NCBI GenBank assembly: GCA_945928575.1
Contig: CAMENP010000011.1
Location: 20,174-84,173, forward strand
Origin: an uncultured Butyrivibrio sp.
GTDB lineage: Bacteria; Bacillota; Clostridia; Lachnospirales; Lachnospiraceae
DNA length: 64,000 nucleotides
Reading direction: 5' to 3'
The notes beneath the pieces were generated by a model, which did not search any database, was not told the origin of the DNA, and saw only the letters and a program-made list of their open reading frames with translations. Below, piece by piece: positions 35,483 to 45,272 of this stretch (the first letter of the stretch is position 1; each line of letters opens with the position of its first letter). A program made the position numbers and the translations under genes.

Positions 35483-36271
35483 TTAGAAACTTTTATTATA
35501 TTTGCGTCCGCCAAACTTGGCTGTGATAAAAGACTTTATCTTACGCCCCCATGCCATTCGCTCAGTGCTGACGGTCGGGAGAGTTCTGCAACGGTATCCG
35601 CCGTGGACCACCCATACATTCAACAGCAATTCACTCACTCTGCCAAACAGTCTTGCCTGAAAAGCATCATAACTCTTATAATCCACACGCTTTTCCAACT
35701 CTCCCAGAATATCGAAAAGCCATGTGCAATAAGCATCCAATTTATCACGGCTCATGATCATCATATTAAACATATGACCGCTGCGCTGCTTCATAACTTC
35801 ATCGTAGGCTTTGATATAATCTGGATACTTATCCCGTATGATATCACGTGTTATATCAAGATGTTCTCCATAATGCGTATGCGCATAATGTGAATAAAGG
35901 TTCTCAATATAATAATGCCTCTTTGAAGGAAGAATAATATCACAATCCTTAAGGAGCTTTTCAACATCCTTCCGTCCGGCTATGGCGTTGTATTTATTCC
36001 TGCCAAACAGCCGTCTGCATCCGCGTACGGCAAAATATCTCCTGTAATGCACAAGTCCGTAATAATCGGCTTTAATATTACGCCACATCCAGTATAAACC
36101 CGTCAATTCACAGTAATATGGGTTCTTGTCCGATATATTGTCACCCGTATCATCGCATGCCGCACCGAATTTTTCATTGAGTGCAGCCCCTACCTGAACC
36201 GGCATATAAATATCATCCTGTGCAAATTTGTACGGTTTATGAGCGGCAATTAAAATCTTAATATCCATCAT
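35483..36271 (-). CDS. DUF4422-type polysaccharide biosynthesis glycosyltransferase
   Basis: A 262-residue protein of the DUF4422 family, whose members are encoded in exopolysaccharide and capsule clusters and are considered glycosyltransferases. Motifs include ILIAAHKPY near the start, PYYCELTGLYWMWRN, YGLVHYRRYF and DIILPSKRHYY. The start at 36271 overlaps the stop of the sugar-phosphate transferase gene (TGATG) with AGGGAG upstream; the TTG at 36274 is less likely. Only two exopolysaccharide genes are present here, so this is a mini-locus or a remnant of a larger one. Confidence 0.8.
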   Translation of the reverse strand: MMDIKILIAAHKPYKFAQDDIYMPVQVGAALNEKFGAACDDTGDNISDKNPYYCELTGLYWMWRNIKADYYGLVHYRRYFAVRGCRRLFGRNKYNAIAGRKDVEKLLKDCDIILPSKRHYYIENLYSHYAHTHYGEHLDITRDIIRDKYPDYIKAYDEVMKQRSGHMFNMMIMSRDKLDAYCTWLFDILGELEKRVDYKSYDAFQARLFGRVSELLLNVWVVHGGYRCRTLPTVSTERMAWGRKIKSFITAKFGGRKYNKSF

Positions 36272-37692
36272 CAAGTGGCTCCCTTGTGTCCGAACACGAT
36301 TCCTATTGTCTTAAAAAGTATTTTAAAATCAAGTCCTATATTCCAGTTATCAATATATTCAAGGTCAAGCTTGACAACTTCTTCAAAATCGTTGACATTA
36401 TTTCTTCCGCTGACCTGCCACATACCGGTAATTCCCGGTTTCATGCTGAGTCTTCTCTTATGATATCCTTCATATTTCTTAAATTCATCAACTGTCGGCG
36501 GTCTCGTTCCCACAAGACTCATATCGCCACGCAGGACGTTAAAAAACTGCGGAAGTTCATCTATGCTTGTCCGTCGTATAAACTTACCTACTTTGGTTAT
36601 ACGGGGATCATCTTTAAGTTTAAACATATGGCCTTTCATTTCATTCTGGGCCATAAGCGATTTCTTGCGTTCCTCCGCATCCTTATACATGGAACGGAAC
36701 TTATATAAATAGAAATATCTTCCGTTCTTGCCGACCCTCTTCTGTTTGAAGATAAGCGGCCCCGGTGACTCTATCAAAAGAACCGGTGCAAGAAAAACAG
36801 TGACAATTAATGTGATAACAATTCCCACCAACGAACCGAGAATATCCATAATCCTCTTAATAAGCATCTTATTGGCATCATAATAATTATTGGCAAAAGT
36901 AATCACAGGTATATTTCCGAGCATTGACAATGATTTCTTGAAATCATTGAAATTCTCAAGGATCTCTATATTAAGATGCACAACGACACCCATATTCTCC
37001 AATTCCATAATGTATTGTCTGAGTGATGCACCTGTTGCATACGGCACATCGATAAAAACCTCATCAACAACTTCTTTACGTATATAATCTATAAAAGTAT
37101 TGCTGTCTGCGCGCACCGGAATGCCGTCGATTTCCTGACCCGTCATGTTGTCATCCACAATGCACATACCGTAAATTCTGCTTACCCAGCTCTCGTTCTT
37201 CTTAAGCTGCTCAACCGCGTACACAGCACGTTCCTTAGTCGTCACAAGGAAAAACTGGACATTTTTCTTCTTCTTGCTGTAAACCCTTGTGAGGTAGTAT
37301 TTCACTGCATAATGGGCCGCATGCATTACGCCGACATTAAGAATCGGTGTAATAACAAATACACCTCTTGACGCGAGATCCGAATTACCTTTGACAAAAA
37401 GGAAGACCGCGTAAACCGCCGCAAAAATAAGATTAATCTTCAGGCAGTACATAAACTCTTCATATGTATTCCGCTTAAAGAAATCCCTGTTCACATTAAA
37501 AATAAATACAACAATGGCAAATGAAAACAGCACTATTCCAAGTGCGTCAAGCAATTCCGCTCTATGCAGTATATGATATCCTTTAACAAGACCGAGCCAG
37601 ATGCAGTTGGCTACAAAATAGCTGACAAATACTGACACCAGGTCTACAAGGTACAATATTAAGTTCTTTACATTTTCTCTGTTCTGGTACAT
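36271..37692 (-). CDS. Undecaprenyl-phosphate sugar phosphotransferase (WbaP/EpsE-like)
   Basis: A 473-residue initiating enzyme of surface polysaccharide synthesis, placing the first sugar-1-phosphate on undecaprenyl phosphate at the inner membrane face. The first 140 residues hold four hydrophobic segments; a CoA-binding-like domain follows (about 145-270), a further membrane helix (about 277-300) and the bacterial sugar transferase domain with KRVGKNGRYFYLYKFRSM, RRTSIDELPQFFNVLRGDM and LVGTRPP. AGGGA precedes the ATG. It precedes a DUF4422 gene. Confidence 0.92.
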   Translation of the reverse strand: MYQNRENVKNLILYLVDLVSVFVSYFVANCIWLGLVKGYHILHRAELLDALGIVLFSFAIVVFIFNVNRDFFKRNTYEEFMYCLKINLIFAAVYAVFLFVKGNSDLASRGVFVITPILNVGVMHAAHYAVKYYLTRVYSKKKKNVQFFLVTTKERAVYAVEQLKKNESWVSRIYGMCIVDDNMTGQEIDGIPVRADSNTFIDYIRKEVVDEVFIDVPYATGASLRQYIMELENMGVVVHLNIEILENFNDFKKSLSMLGNIPVITFANNYYDANKMLIKRIMDILGSLVGIVITLIVTVFLAPVLLIESPGPLIFKQKRVGKNGRYFYLYKFRSMYKDAEERKKSLMAQNEMKGHMFKLKDDPRITKVGKFIRRTSIDELPQFFNVLRGDMSLVGTRPPTVDEFKKYEGYHKRRLSMKPGITGMWQVSGRNNVNDFEEVVKLDLEYIDNWNIGLDFKILFKTIGIVFGHKGAT

Positions 37693-37794
37693 ATCTTTAT
37701 TTTCCCTGATTCCCCATATTTACATTTAATTCTTAATATTTTATCATATAAATGTGTCAATTACAAGAATTCACACATTTTTAGGAGAAAATAT

Positions 37795-38352
37795 ATGCTA
37801 TACGATAAAGATATACGCGAGCCTCTTTTTTATTATCTTGAGGAACGCTTCGGCAAATCCCGTATCCTTGAAGAGCTGAATATGGGCCGTTCGCGCGCCG
37901 ATGTTGTCATGGTTCTTCCGCAGCGCATTGTCGGACTGGAAATCAAAAGCAACGCCGACACATATGACCGCCTCGAGAGCCAGGTCAAAAGTTACAACAA
38001 GTTCTGTGACTACAATTATATTGTAACCGGATTGAGACATGTAAAACATGTTGCCGAGCACATTCCCGATTACTGGGGAATACTTTGCATATACGAGGAC
38101 AACCGGGAAGTCATTATTGATGAGGTGCGTCCCGCCGCAGACAACCCATCCGTTCTCAAATCCAGTCAGATGTCATGGCTGTGGAAAAACGAACTTTCAC
38201 ATATCCTCGCCCTCAATAATATGCCTCGCTACCCGCAGAAAAGCAAAGCCTTCATCTGCGAAAAACTGCTTGCAAAAGTTGACTGGTCCGTTCTGAAAGG
38301 ACAGCTTTGCGACGAACTTTTTGAACGTGATTACACGCTGATTTCTAAATAG
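37795..38352 (+). CDS. sce7726/MmcB-like PD-(D/E)XK nuclease-fold protein
   Basis: A 185-residue protein with a PD-(D/E)XK-type core: RSRADVVMV (Asp of the core) and IVGLEIKSNADTYDRL (ExK), followed by QVKSYNKFCDYNYIV. This is the arrangement of the sce7726 and MmcB families, whose functions (DNA repair, or restriction-like) are poorly known. AGGAG precedes the ATG. It is divergent from the exopolysaccharide operon, and its 3' end overlaps the convergent asparaginase gene by 8 bp. The remaining C-terminal part has no motif that I recognise. Confidence 0.75.
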   Translation: MLYDKDIREPLFYYLEERFGKSRILEELNMGRSRADVVMVLPQRIVGLEIKSNADTYDRLESQVKSYNKFCDYNYIVTGLRHVKHVAEHIPDYWGILCIYEDNREVIIDEVRPAADNPSVLKSSQMSWLWKNELSHILALNNMPRYPQKSKAFICEKLLAKVDWSVLKGQLCDELFERDYTLISK

Positions 38353-39280
38353 CATCGAGCCATACTCCGATATACGCCGCGGCGGGCGGAATTTTATACA
38401 GAACGCGGATTCCGAGTTCTTCGTACTCCGCACAGCTCTCATAATCCTGACCTTCGCAGGCTCCGGTCAGATAGACCGGTATTGAGCGTGCTGCCGCTTT
38501 ATCAAGCATCTCCCGGAACGGATGATAATCCGTACATACGGTTCCGGAATGATAGCTTTCAAGAATAACTGCTTTCACACCGTCATTTATCTCAGGACAT
38601 ACCATTCCCGGATGTATGCTTATGCACATTATTCCGGTACATCCGCCCGGAGTCTCCGGTGTTCCTTCTATTCTGTCGTATTTCGCACATTCATGATTCG
38701 ACCTTATGAATCTGCAGCCGTCAAATTCACCGTAGTATTCATCATTAACACTATACAAAGAGTCATCAAACATTCTGTGAGGCATCAGTTCCAGTGCGCA
38801 ATGAATCCTGCATCGGTCTCCCCGGTTGGCATATGCTGCATAAACCCCGGTTCCGTAACCTTCCTTTATAAAAAGTACCGCCAAACGGAAATTGACAAGT
38901 CCGTTAGCACGTTCATCTTCAAGCACATAATTGCTCGCGACCATAATCACCGGGATTGAATCATATCCGGCTGCGTATGCCGCAACGGCCGCACCGTATT
39001 GAAGCGTATCACTGCCGTGTGTGACAACAATCCCGTCATAGCCGGCATCCACTCCCTGGCTTACCGCATCAAAAAGTTTCTTAAACGTATCTCCGTCGGC
39101 ATTCTCACTTAACACTGTATACGGTGATTTCGTGTCGAATTTGATATCCGAAGCTTCATCCGGATATGTTTCGGTATACATTTGTAATAATTTATACGGT
39201 TTTGTCCCATCGATACTGATATACTCACCGGATGCTTCACTGCCAATGGTTCCACCCGTAAAAATAACAAGAATCCTCAT
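38345..39280 (-). CDS. ansA: L-asparaginase
   Basis: A 311-residue type I-like asparaginase hydrolysing L-asparagine to aspartate and ammonia. The two catalytic threonine regions are present: TGGTIGS (residues 9-15) and VVTHGSDTLQYGAA (about 85-98). There is no signal peptide, so it should be cytoplasmic. The start codon overlaps the mfd stop by 1 bp. Confidence 0.9.
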   Translation of the reverse strand: MRILVIFTGGTIGSEASGEYISIDGTKPYKLLQMYTETYPDEASDIKFDTKSPYTVLSENADGDTFKKLFDAVSQGVDAGYDGIVVTHGSDTLQYGAAVAAYAAGYDSIPVIMVASNYVLEDERANGLVNFRLAVLFIKEGYGTGVYAAYANRGDRCRIHCALELMPHRMFDDSLYSVNDEYYGEFDGCRFIRSNHECAKYDRIEGTPETPGGCTGIMCISIHPGMVCPEINDGVKAVILESYHSGTVCTDYHPFREMLDKAAARSIPVYLTGACEGQDYESCAEYEELGIRVLYKIPPAAAYIGVWLDAI

Positions 39281-42200
39281 TACTGTCCTCCGAGCACATT
39301 CATGCTTTCTATTACCGAAGTCACTGTTTTAATATAACTGTCGGTATTTTTTACTTCCTCTTTATCAAAATAATACGTAAAATACGGTATTTCACCGTTG
39401 GTAAACCGCATTCTGTTTCCGTAACTCCGGATAAATTCCGGGATTTTAAGAGGATCGATCTTAGCCTTCGGAAACATCTTAATCTTCATTTCCTTGCGGC
39501 CGGCCTTGATTTCAAGGATGTACTCCTTATGCGCGATCGATTTGATATAAGCGGTACGCATAAGATTCATCGCCGACTTAGGAACATCTCCGAAACGATC
39601 CATAAGTTCGTCCGTCATATCGGACAATTCTTCTGCTGTCGAAATAGTCGCAATCCTCTTGTATATATCCAGTTTCTGGGCCTCGCTTCTTATATAAGTT
39701 GCCGGCACAAAAGCATCCACATCTATATCCACGACCGTCTCGAAATCCTCACCGGTATCGATTCCCTTAAGGTTAGCGACTGCCTCGTTAAGAAGTTTGC
39801 AATATAAATCATATCCGACGGCTTCCATATGTCCGTGCTGTTCCTCGCCCAGAATATTGCCCGCACCACGGATTTCCAGGTCTTTCATGGCAATTTTAAA
39901 ACCGGAACCGAGTTCGGTAAATTCCCTGATTGCACTGAGCCTCTTTTCGGCAATTTCGCGGAGAATTTTATCACGTCTGTACATAAGAAAAGCATATGCC
40001 ACACGGCCGGAACGGCCGACGCGACCGCGAAGCTGATAGAGCTGCGACAGTCCGAACCGGTCAGAATCATGTATGATAATAGTATTAACATTCGGTATGT
40101 CAAGTCCGGTCTCAATGATAGTCGTTGAGACAAGCACGTCTATGTCCCCGTTGACAAAATCGACCATTATTTTCTCAAGTTCACGCTCATGCATCTGTCC
40201 GTGCGCAAAAGCTACATTGGCATCCGGAACAAGCTTGCTTATATTCAGGGCAAATTCATCTATGCCCTGAACCCTGTTATAGACATAATATACCTGTCCG
40301 CCACGGGCAAGCTCACGGTTAATGGCCTCGCGGACCATTTCTTCATCATATTCCGTGACAAACGTCTGTATAGGAAGTCTGTCCACCGGTGGCTCTTCCA
40401 ATACGCTCATATCCCTGATTCCTATAAGGCTCATATGAAGCGTCCTCGGAATAGGTGTTGCCGTGAGTGTTATAACATCCACCGTATCCTTGAGCTGTTT
40501 GATTTTCTCTTTATGGGTAACGCCAAAGCGCTGTTCCTCATCAATAATAAGAAGTCCGAGGTCTTTAAACACTATATCCTTGGAAAGGATTCTGTGTGTT
40601 CCGACCACAACATCGACAAGACCTTTTTTCAGTCCTTCTATCGTCTCCTTAATCTCTTTAGGTGTGCAGAAACGGGACAACATCCTGACGTTGACGCCAA
40701 AATCTTTCATTCTCTGATCAAAGCCGGTAAAATGCTGCTTGGCAAGGATGGTCGTAGGCACAAGATATGCAACCTGCTTATTATCCTGCACTGCTTTGAA
40801 TGCGGCCCTCATTGCAATTTCCGTTTTGCCGTATCCAACATCTCCGCAGATAAGTCTGTCCATTATCTTACGGCTTTCCATGTCTTTTTTGGTATCTTCT
40901 ATTGCACTAAGCTGGTCCGCCGTCTCCTCATACGGAAAAAGTTCTTCAAACTCTCTCTGCCACGGAGTATCCGCACTGAATTGGAATCCTTCCTTCTGCT
41001 GCCTTATTGCATAAAGCCTTACCAGTTCATCGGCAACCTGCCTTACCGCCGTCTTGACGCGTGATTTGGTTCTGGTCCACTCAGCGGTTCCAAGCTTATT
41101 AAGCTTTGGTTTCTTGGCTTCGGCATCTGCATATTTCTGTATCATATCCAGCTGGGTTGCCAGAATATATAAATTGCCGCCGCCGGCGTACTCAATCTTA
41201 ATATAGTCTTTCTCGACCTTATCGACCTCTATTTTCTCAATGCCCCGGTAAATTCCGAGTCCATGATTCTCATGCACAACATAATCACCGATATTTAACT
41301 GTGCAAAACCAGTGATCGGTGTTCCCTGCGTATTTTTGGTTTTCTTGCGTTCTTTTCTGGATGTGCCGAAAATATCATCTTCCGCAACCGCGACGAATCT
41401 AAGATCCGGATATTCATAACCGCGTCTTAATTTGCCGCCAAGCGTCATAACTTCGCCCTCGACAGGTTCCCTGTCCGCATCATCGGAATATATGGCCGTC
41501 ACACCGTTATCCCTTAAATCAGATGCAAGTCTCTGCGCTCTCGTTCTCGATGACGACATAAGGATTATGCGGTATTTCTGTTTTTTCCAGGAATTAATAT
41601 CGGATATCAATGTCTCAAAAGAATTATTATATGATGCGATACTTTTGGAATTAATATTATAGTGTCCCGAAACTTGCAGAAGAGGAAGCCTGCAGTCAAG
41701 TGTCGCAACCGCCATCGCGTATCTTGCACCTATTTTAGCGTAGATTTCGCCCTCTCCGAAAAGTACATCGGTCTGTGACGGAAGGATGCTGCCTTTCTCA
41801 AGTCTGTGTGACATGCTTTCACTGAATTCTTTCGTCGATACACGTATCTTCTCGTCAATCCGGTTCGGCTCATCAAGCACGATAAGCGTATCCTGTCTGT
41901 CAAAATAATCAATTAACGAAACACTCGTCTTAACAAATGAATTTACATAACTGTCGCATCCTGTATAATCTTTAAGGACAAAAAGTTTCTCCTTAAGCTG
42001 TTCCAGATTCTTCTTAATCTGTGCTGCTTCGGACAGTCTGTTATCTTTCTCAAGGCGTGCGGCATACTCTTTCGTCTCTTTTTCGAGGCTTTCCATCGCA
42101 TCCGCCATATTATCATCCGGAATAAGTTCTATTGCCGGAAAAATCGTCACATCTTCGACATTCTCAATTGAACGCTGGCTCTCGGCATCGAAACTTCTTA

Positions 42201-42801
42201 TGGAATCCACCTGCGTATCCCAGAGTTCTATCCTGTACGGATTTTCTGCCGTGAGCGGATATACATCAATTATTCCGCCCCTGATCGCAAACTGTCCGCC
42301 AAATTCTACCTGAGCGCAACGTTCATATCCCATAAGCGAAAGTTTATCGGCAAGTTCATCCACATCTATGTCATCATCCGCTGCTATTTTTATCGTGTAC
42401 CGCTCATATACCTGCGGCGGCATAAGTTTATCCATGCAGCCGTCAATTGTCGTCACTACCGTAAGGGACGATTCTTCCGACAGCCTGTGGATAGCTTCAA
42501 GCCGTTCCTTCGCAAGCTGGTTTCCGTGTATGTCCGCGCTGTAGAAAATAAAATCCCTCGCAGGATAATATACCGTATTACGGTCCATTGCGCGGTAGTC
42601 CTCATAGATCTGCCTTGCCCTTATTTCATTATAAGTTACAATAAGTCTGTACTTAAATGCTTTGCTGACCCCATAAATAAAGTGCGGCTTCTGCTGCTCA
42701 ACGCATCCAAAAGCCACCGGCACCCTGCCTGTTTTCTTCAGGTCGTATATTATATTATCATAGTATGCCAGTTCGTGAACCGGCCTTTCCAATACATTCA
42801 T
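39280..42801 (-). CDS. mfd: Transcription-repair coupling factor Mfd
   Basis: A 1173-residue translocase that removes stalled RNA polymerase and recruits UvrA. Domains are in order: UvrB-like N-terminus (about 1-340), RNA-polymerase-interaction domain (IGDYVVHENHGLGIYRGIEK, near 505-525), SF2 motor with GDVGYGKTEIAM (Walker A), LLIIDEEQRFG (DEEQ), GRVGRSGR, and the TRCF C-terminal domain. Length is normal. It lies 5 bp after pth, as in many Firmicutes. Confidence 0.97.
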   Translation of the reverse strand: MNVLERPVHELAYYDNIIYDLKKTGRVPVAFGCVEQQKPHFIYGVSKAFKYRLIVTYNEIRARQIYEDYRAMDRNTVYYPARDFIFYSADIHGNQLAKERLEAIHRLSEESSLTVVTTIDGCMDKLMPPQVYERYTIKIAADDDIDVDELADKLSLMGYERCAQVEFGGQFAIRGGIIDVYPLTAENPYRIELWDTQVDSIRSFDAESQRSIENVEDVTIFPAIELIPDDNMADAMESLEKETKEYAARLEKDNRLSEAAQIKKNLEQLKEKLFVLKDYTGCDSYVNSFVKTSVSLIDYFDRQDTLIVLDEPNRIDEKIRVSTKEFSESMSHRLEKGSILPSQTDVLFGEGEIYAKIGARYAMAVATLDCRLPLLQVSGHYNINSKSIASYNNSFETLISDINSWKKQKYRIILMSSSRTRAQRLASDLRDNGVTAIYSDDADREPVEGEVMTLGGKLRRGYEYPDLRFVAVAEDDIFGTSRKERKKTKNTQGTPITGFAQLNIGDYVVHENHGLGIYRGIEKIEVDKVEKDYIKIEYAGGGNLYILATQLDMIQKYADAEAKKPKLNKLGTAEWTRTKSRVKTAVRQVADELVRLYAIRQQKEGFQFSADTPWQREFEELFPYEETADQLSAIEDTKKDMESRKIMDRLICGDVGYGKTEIAMRAAFKAVQDNKQVAYLVPTTILAKQHFTGFDQRMKDFGVNVRMLSRFCTPKEIKETIEGLKKGLVDVVVGTHRILSKDIVFKDLGLLIIDEEQRFGVTHKEKIKQLKDTVDVITLTATPIPRTLHMSLIGIRDMSVLEEPPVDRLPIQTFVTEYDEEMVREAINRELARGGQVYYVYNRVQGIDEFALNISKLVPDANVAFAHGQMHERELEKIMVDFVNGDIDVLVSTTIIETGLDIPNVNTIIIHDSDRFGLSQLYQLRGRVGRSGRVAYAFLMYRRDKILREIAEKRLSAIREFTELGSGFKIAMKDLEIRGAGNILGEEQHGHMEAVGYDLYCKLLNEAVANLKGIDTGEDFETVVDIDVDAFVPATYIRSEAQKLDIYKRIATISTAEELSDMTDELMDRFGDVPKSAMNLMRTAYIKSIAHKEYILEIKAGRKEMKIKMFPKAKIDPLKIPEFIRSYGNRMRFTNGEIPYFTYYFDKEEVKNTDSYIKTVTSVIESMNVLGGQ

Positions 42802-42806
42802 GATTC

Positions 42807-43367
42807 CTACCCGTTATATTTGTTCATGGCAGCGTCGCATCCTTCACCGATCATGCACTCAACCGCCTCGCATGCCCTTTTAATTCCTTCAGATACCGTT
42901 GCCTCATCCTGGGATGAAAATCTTCCAAGCACATAGTCGGCAAGATCCATTCCTTTCGGCTTATCCCCGACACCAAACTTAAGACGCGGAAAATTCTCAC
43001 TTCCAAGGTGCGCAATAATACTCTTGATTCCGTTATGTCCGCCGGCACTGCCTTTCTTGCGGATTCTTATTCTGCCCACATCAAGACTGATGTCATCAAA
43101 AAGAATGATTACATTCTCAGGCTCCACTTTATAATAATCCGCTGCCGGGCCCACACATTCACCGCTGAGATTCATGTATGTGAGCGGTTTGACCAAAAGT
43201 ACCTTCTCGCCGCTTATAATGCCCTTGCCGCAAAGTCCGTTATGCTTCCTGTCGCTGAATGTTATCCCGTTTCTGGCCGCCAGTTCGTCAATCAGCCTGA
43301 AACCAATATTATGTCTTGTTCTATCGTATTTGGACTCAGGATTTCCAAGTCCCGCTATTATATACAT
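42807..43367 (-). CDS. pth: Peptidyl-tRNA hydrolase
   Basis: A 186-residue enzyme releasing tRNA from dropped peptidyl-tRNA. AGLGNPESKYDRTRHNIGF contains the catalytic His, with KPLTYMNLSGE and SAGGHNGIKSI. The ATG at 43367 is at proper distance from AAGGAG, whereas an upstream reading would begin 7 codons earlier inside the leader. Confidence 0.95.
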   Translation of the reverse strand: MYIIAGLGNPESKYDRTRHNIGFRLIDELAARNGITFSDRKHNGLCGKGIISGEKVLLVKPLTYMNLSGECVGPAADYYKVEPENVIILFDDISLDVGRIRIRKKGSAGGHNGIKSIIAHLGSENFPRLKFGVGDKPKGMDLADYVLGRFSSQDEATVSEGIKRACEAVECMIGEGCDAAMNKYNG

Positions 43368-43445
43368 ATTCTGTCTCTCCTTATGCATCCGGATATTTTA
43401 GTATAGCACAATTTTACATTGTTATCCAATAAATTTGTTGAATTC

Positions 43446-43474
43446 TTGATATATAAATGTTATTATCATATACA
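43446..43474 (+). promoter_or_regulatory. Sigma-A promoter before the CorC-like gene
   Basis: TTGATA (43446-43451), 17 bases, TATACA (43469-43474), about 27 bp before the TTG start at 43501. Confidence 0.6.
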
Positions 43475-43500
43475 TAAAAATTTTTAAAGGAGTTGATACT

Positions 43501-44817
43501 TTGGACCCCAGTGTCGCGATACAGATAGCAGCACTTATAGTGCTCATTGCTCTGTCATCATTTTTTTCATCTGCTGAGACATCATTCGTCTCGGTTAATC
43601 TCATTCGTATGCGTTCACTCGCAGACGACGGTAACAAAAAAGCTGCCAGAGTTCTCAAGATCCGTGAGAATTCCGCCAAAATGCTCAGTGCCGTTCTTAT
43701 CGGCAACAACCTTGTAAATATCTCGGCTTCAGCGCTTGCGACGATGGTCGCGCAGTCGCTTTTCGGCAATTCCGCCGTCAGCATCGCAACCGGAATAATG
43801 ACCGTTGTGGTACTCATATTCGGCGAGATAACGCCTAAGACCATTGCAACCGCCAATGCCGATAAAATTGCTCCGGCATACAGCAGCATAATCTGGCTGC
43901 TTATGACAGTGTTTACACCGGTAATTTTTATATTGAACAAGGTTTCATCGGCATTTCTTTTTATACTCGGATTTAAGTCTGACAAGAACCAGGCTTCCAT
44001 AACCGAGGATGAGCTTCGTACTCTCGTAAATGTAAGCCATGAAGAGGGCGTTATTGAGAACGATGAACATGCCATGATAAGCAATGTGTTTGATTTCGGG
44101 GATTCCCAGGCCAAGGACGTAATGATTCCCCGTATTGACATGACATGTATCTCCGTAAACAGCACTTATGAAGAGATAATCGAGGTTTTCCGTGAAGATA
44201 AATACACACGTCTTCCGGTCTATGAGGATAATGTCGATAATGTAATAGGTATTATTAACGTTAAGGACCTTCTCCTCTGTGACAAAAACACGGAATTCAA
44301 TGTCCGCAATATTCTTCGTAAGCCATATTATACATATGAGTTCAAGGACATTTCGGAACTTATGACCGAGATGCGTAAGACTTCCAACAATTTTACCATA
44401 GTTGTTGACGAATACGGCTCTACGGTCGGAATGATCACACTTGAGGACCTTCTCGAGGAAATCGTCGGGGAAATACGTGACGAATATGACTACGATGAAG
44501 AGGATGACATTGTCAAAATCAATGATACTGAGTACCTTTTATCAGGTTCTGCCAAACTTAATGATATTGATGACATCTTTGAACTTCCTAAAGACGAAGA
44601 TGCATCAGAGTATTATGATTCAATCGGCGGCCTCATCGTCAAACATCTTGAGAGACTGCCGCAGGAGGGCGACGAAGTCGACCTTGACGGGCTTAGGTTC
44701 ATAGTCGAGAAATGCGACAAGAACAGAATTATCAAAGTCCGCGCTTACATTGTTCCGCGTGATAATACAGAAACGGACGATTCACACACAGGAGGCACAC
44801 ATGAAAAAAATACTTAA
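43501..44817 (+). CDS. CNNM/CBS-domain membrane protein of the HlyC/CorC family
   Basis: A 438-residue membrane protein. The CNNM (DUF21) transmembrane domain (SSFFSSAETSFVSVN, residues 17-31; three or four spans to about 160) is followed by a CBS pair (MIPRIDMTCI, TRLPVYED, NNFTIVVDEYGSTVGMIT) and a CorC_HlyC domain. Members transport or sense magnesium and other cations; older notes call them hemolysins. The start codon is TTG after AAGGAG. mscL starts 17 bp before its stop, so the two are coupled. Confidence 0.9.
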   Translation: MDPSVAIQIAALIVLIALSSFFSSAETSFVSVNLIRMRSLADDGNKKAARVLKIRENSAKMLSAVLIGNNLVNISASALATMVAQSLFGNSAVSIATGIMTVVVLIFGEITPKTIATANADKIAPAYSSIIWLLMTVFTPVIFILNKVSSAFLFILGFKSDKNQASITEDELRTLVNVSHEEGVIENDEHAMISNVFDFGDSQAKDVMIPRIDMTCISVNSTYEEIIEVFREDKYTRLPVYEDNVDNVIGIINVKDLLLCDKNTEFNVRNILRKPYYTYEFKDISELMTEMRKTSNNFTIVVDEYGSTVGMITLEDLLEEIVGEIRDEYDYDEEDDIVKINDTEYLLSGSAKLNDIDDIFELPKDEDASEYYDSIGGLIVKHLERLPQEGDEVDLDGLRFIVEKCDKNRIIKVRAYIVPRDNTETDDSHTGGTHEKNT

Positions 44818-45208
44818 AGAATTCAAAGAATTTATTTCCAAAGGAAATGTAATCGATCTTGCCGTAGGTATGATTATAGGTTCTGCATTCACAGCCATTG
44901 TGTCATCACTTGTCAGCGACATATTCACACCTATACTCGGTTTTCTGATCCCGGATGGCGGATTTTCCGCATTTAACGGTATCGGACCGGGATTTAACTT
45001 CGGTAATTTCATCAACGCAATCATCACTTTCTTCATCACGGCGCTCTGCCTTTTCATTGTAGTTAAGGCAATCAATGCCCTCAGGAGCATCAAGAAGAAA
45101 GAAGAAAAGCCGGCTGAGCCGACTACAAAAATTTGTCCTTACTGCATGTCGGAAATCAACATAAAGGCTGTTAAATGCCCTTGCTGTACATCAGATTTAG
45201 ACAAATAA
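44801..45208 (+). CDS. mscL: Large-conductance mechanosensitive channel MscL with C-terminal zinc ribbon
   Basis: A 135-residue MscL. The N-terminal KEFISKGNVIDLAVGMIIGSAF is split as KGNVIDLAVGMIIGSAF, first helix, and FGNFINAIITFFITAL forms the second membrane helix. Residues 109-131 add an unusual tail with two CxxC pairs (CPYC and CPCC, about 15 residues apart), a zinc-ribbon-like module in place of the usual short cytoplasmic helix end. It acts as an emergency valve during osmotic downshock. The ATG at 44801 has AGGAGG; an upstream TTG-type reading at 44750 was rejected. Confidence 0.92.
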   Translation: MKKILKEFKEFISKGNVIDLAVGMIIGSAFTAIVSSLVSDIFTPILGFLIPDGGFSAFNGIGPGFNFGNFINAIITFFITALCLFIVVKAINALRSIKKKEEKPAEPTTKICPYCMSEINIKAVKCPCCTSDLDK

Positions 45209-45218
45209 TTACGCATAA

Positions 45219-45260
45219 TAAATAACCGCGGTACATATCAAAACGTACCGCGGTTATTTA
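45219..45260. terminator. Bidirectional terminator between mscL and araD
   Basis: A stem of about 16 bp (AAATAACCGCGGTAC and complement) with A/T-rich flanks on both sides, placed between convergent genes. Confidence 0.88.
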
Positions 45261-45272
45261 TTTGCCTATCAT

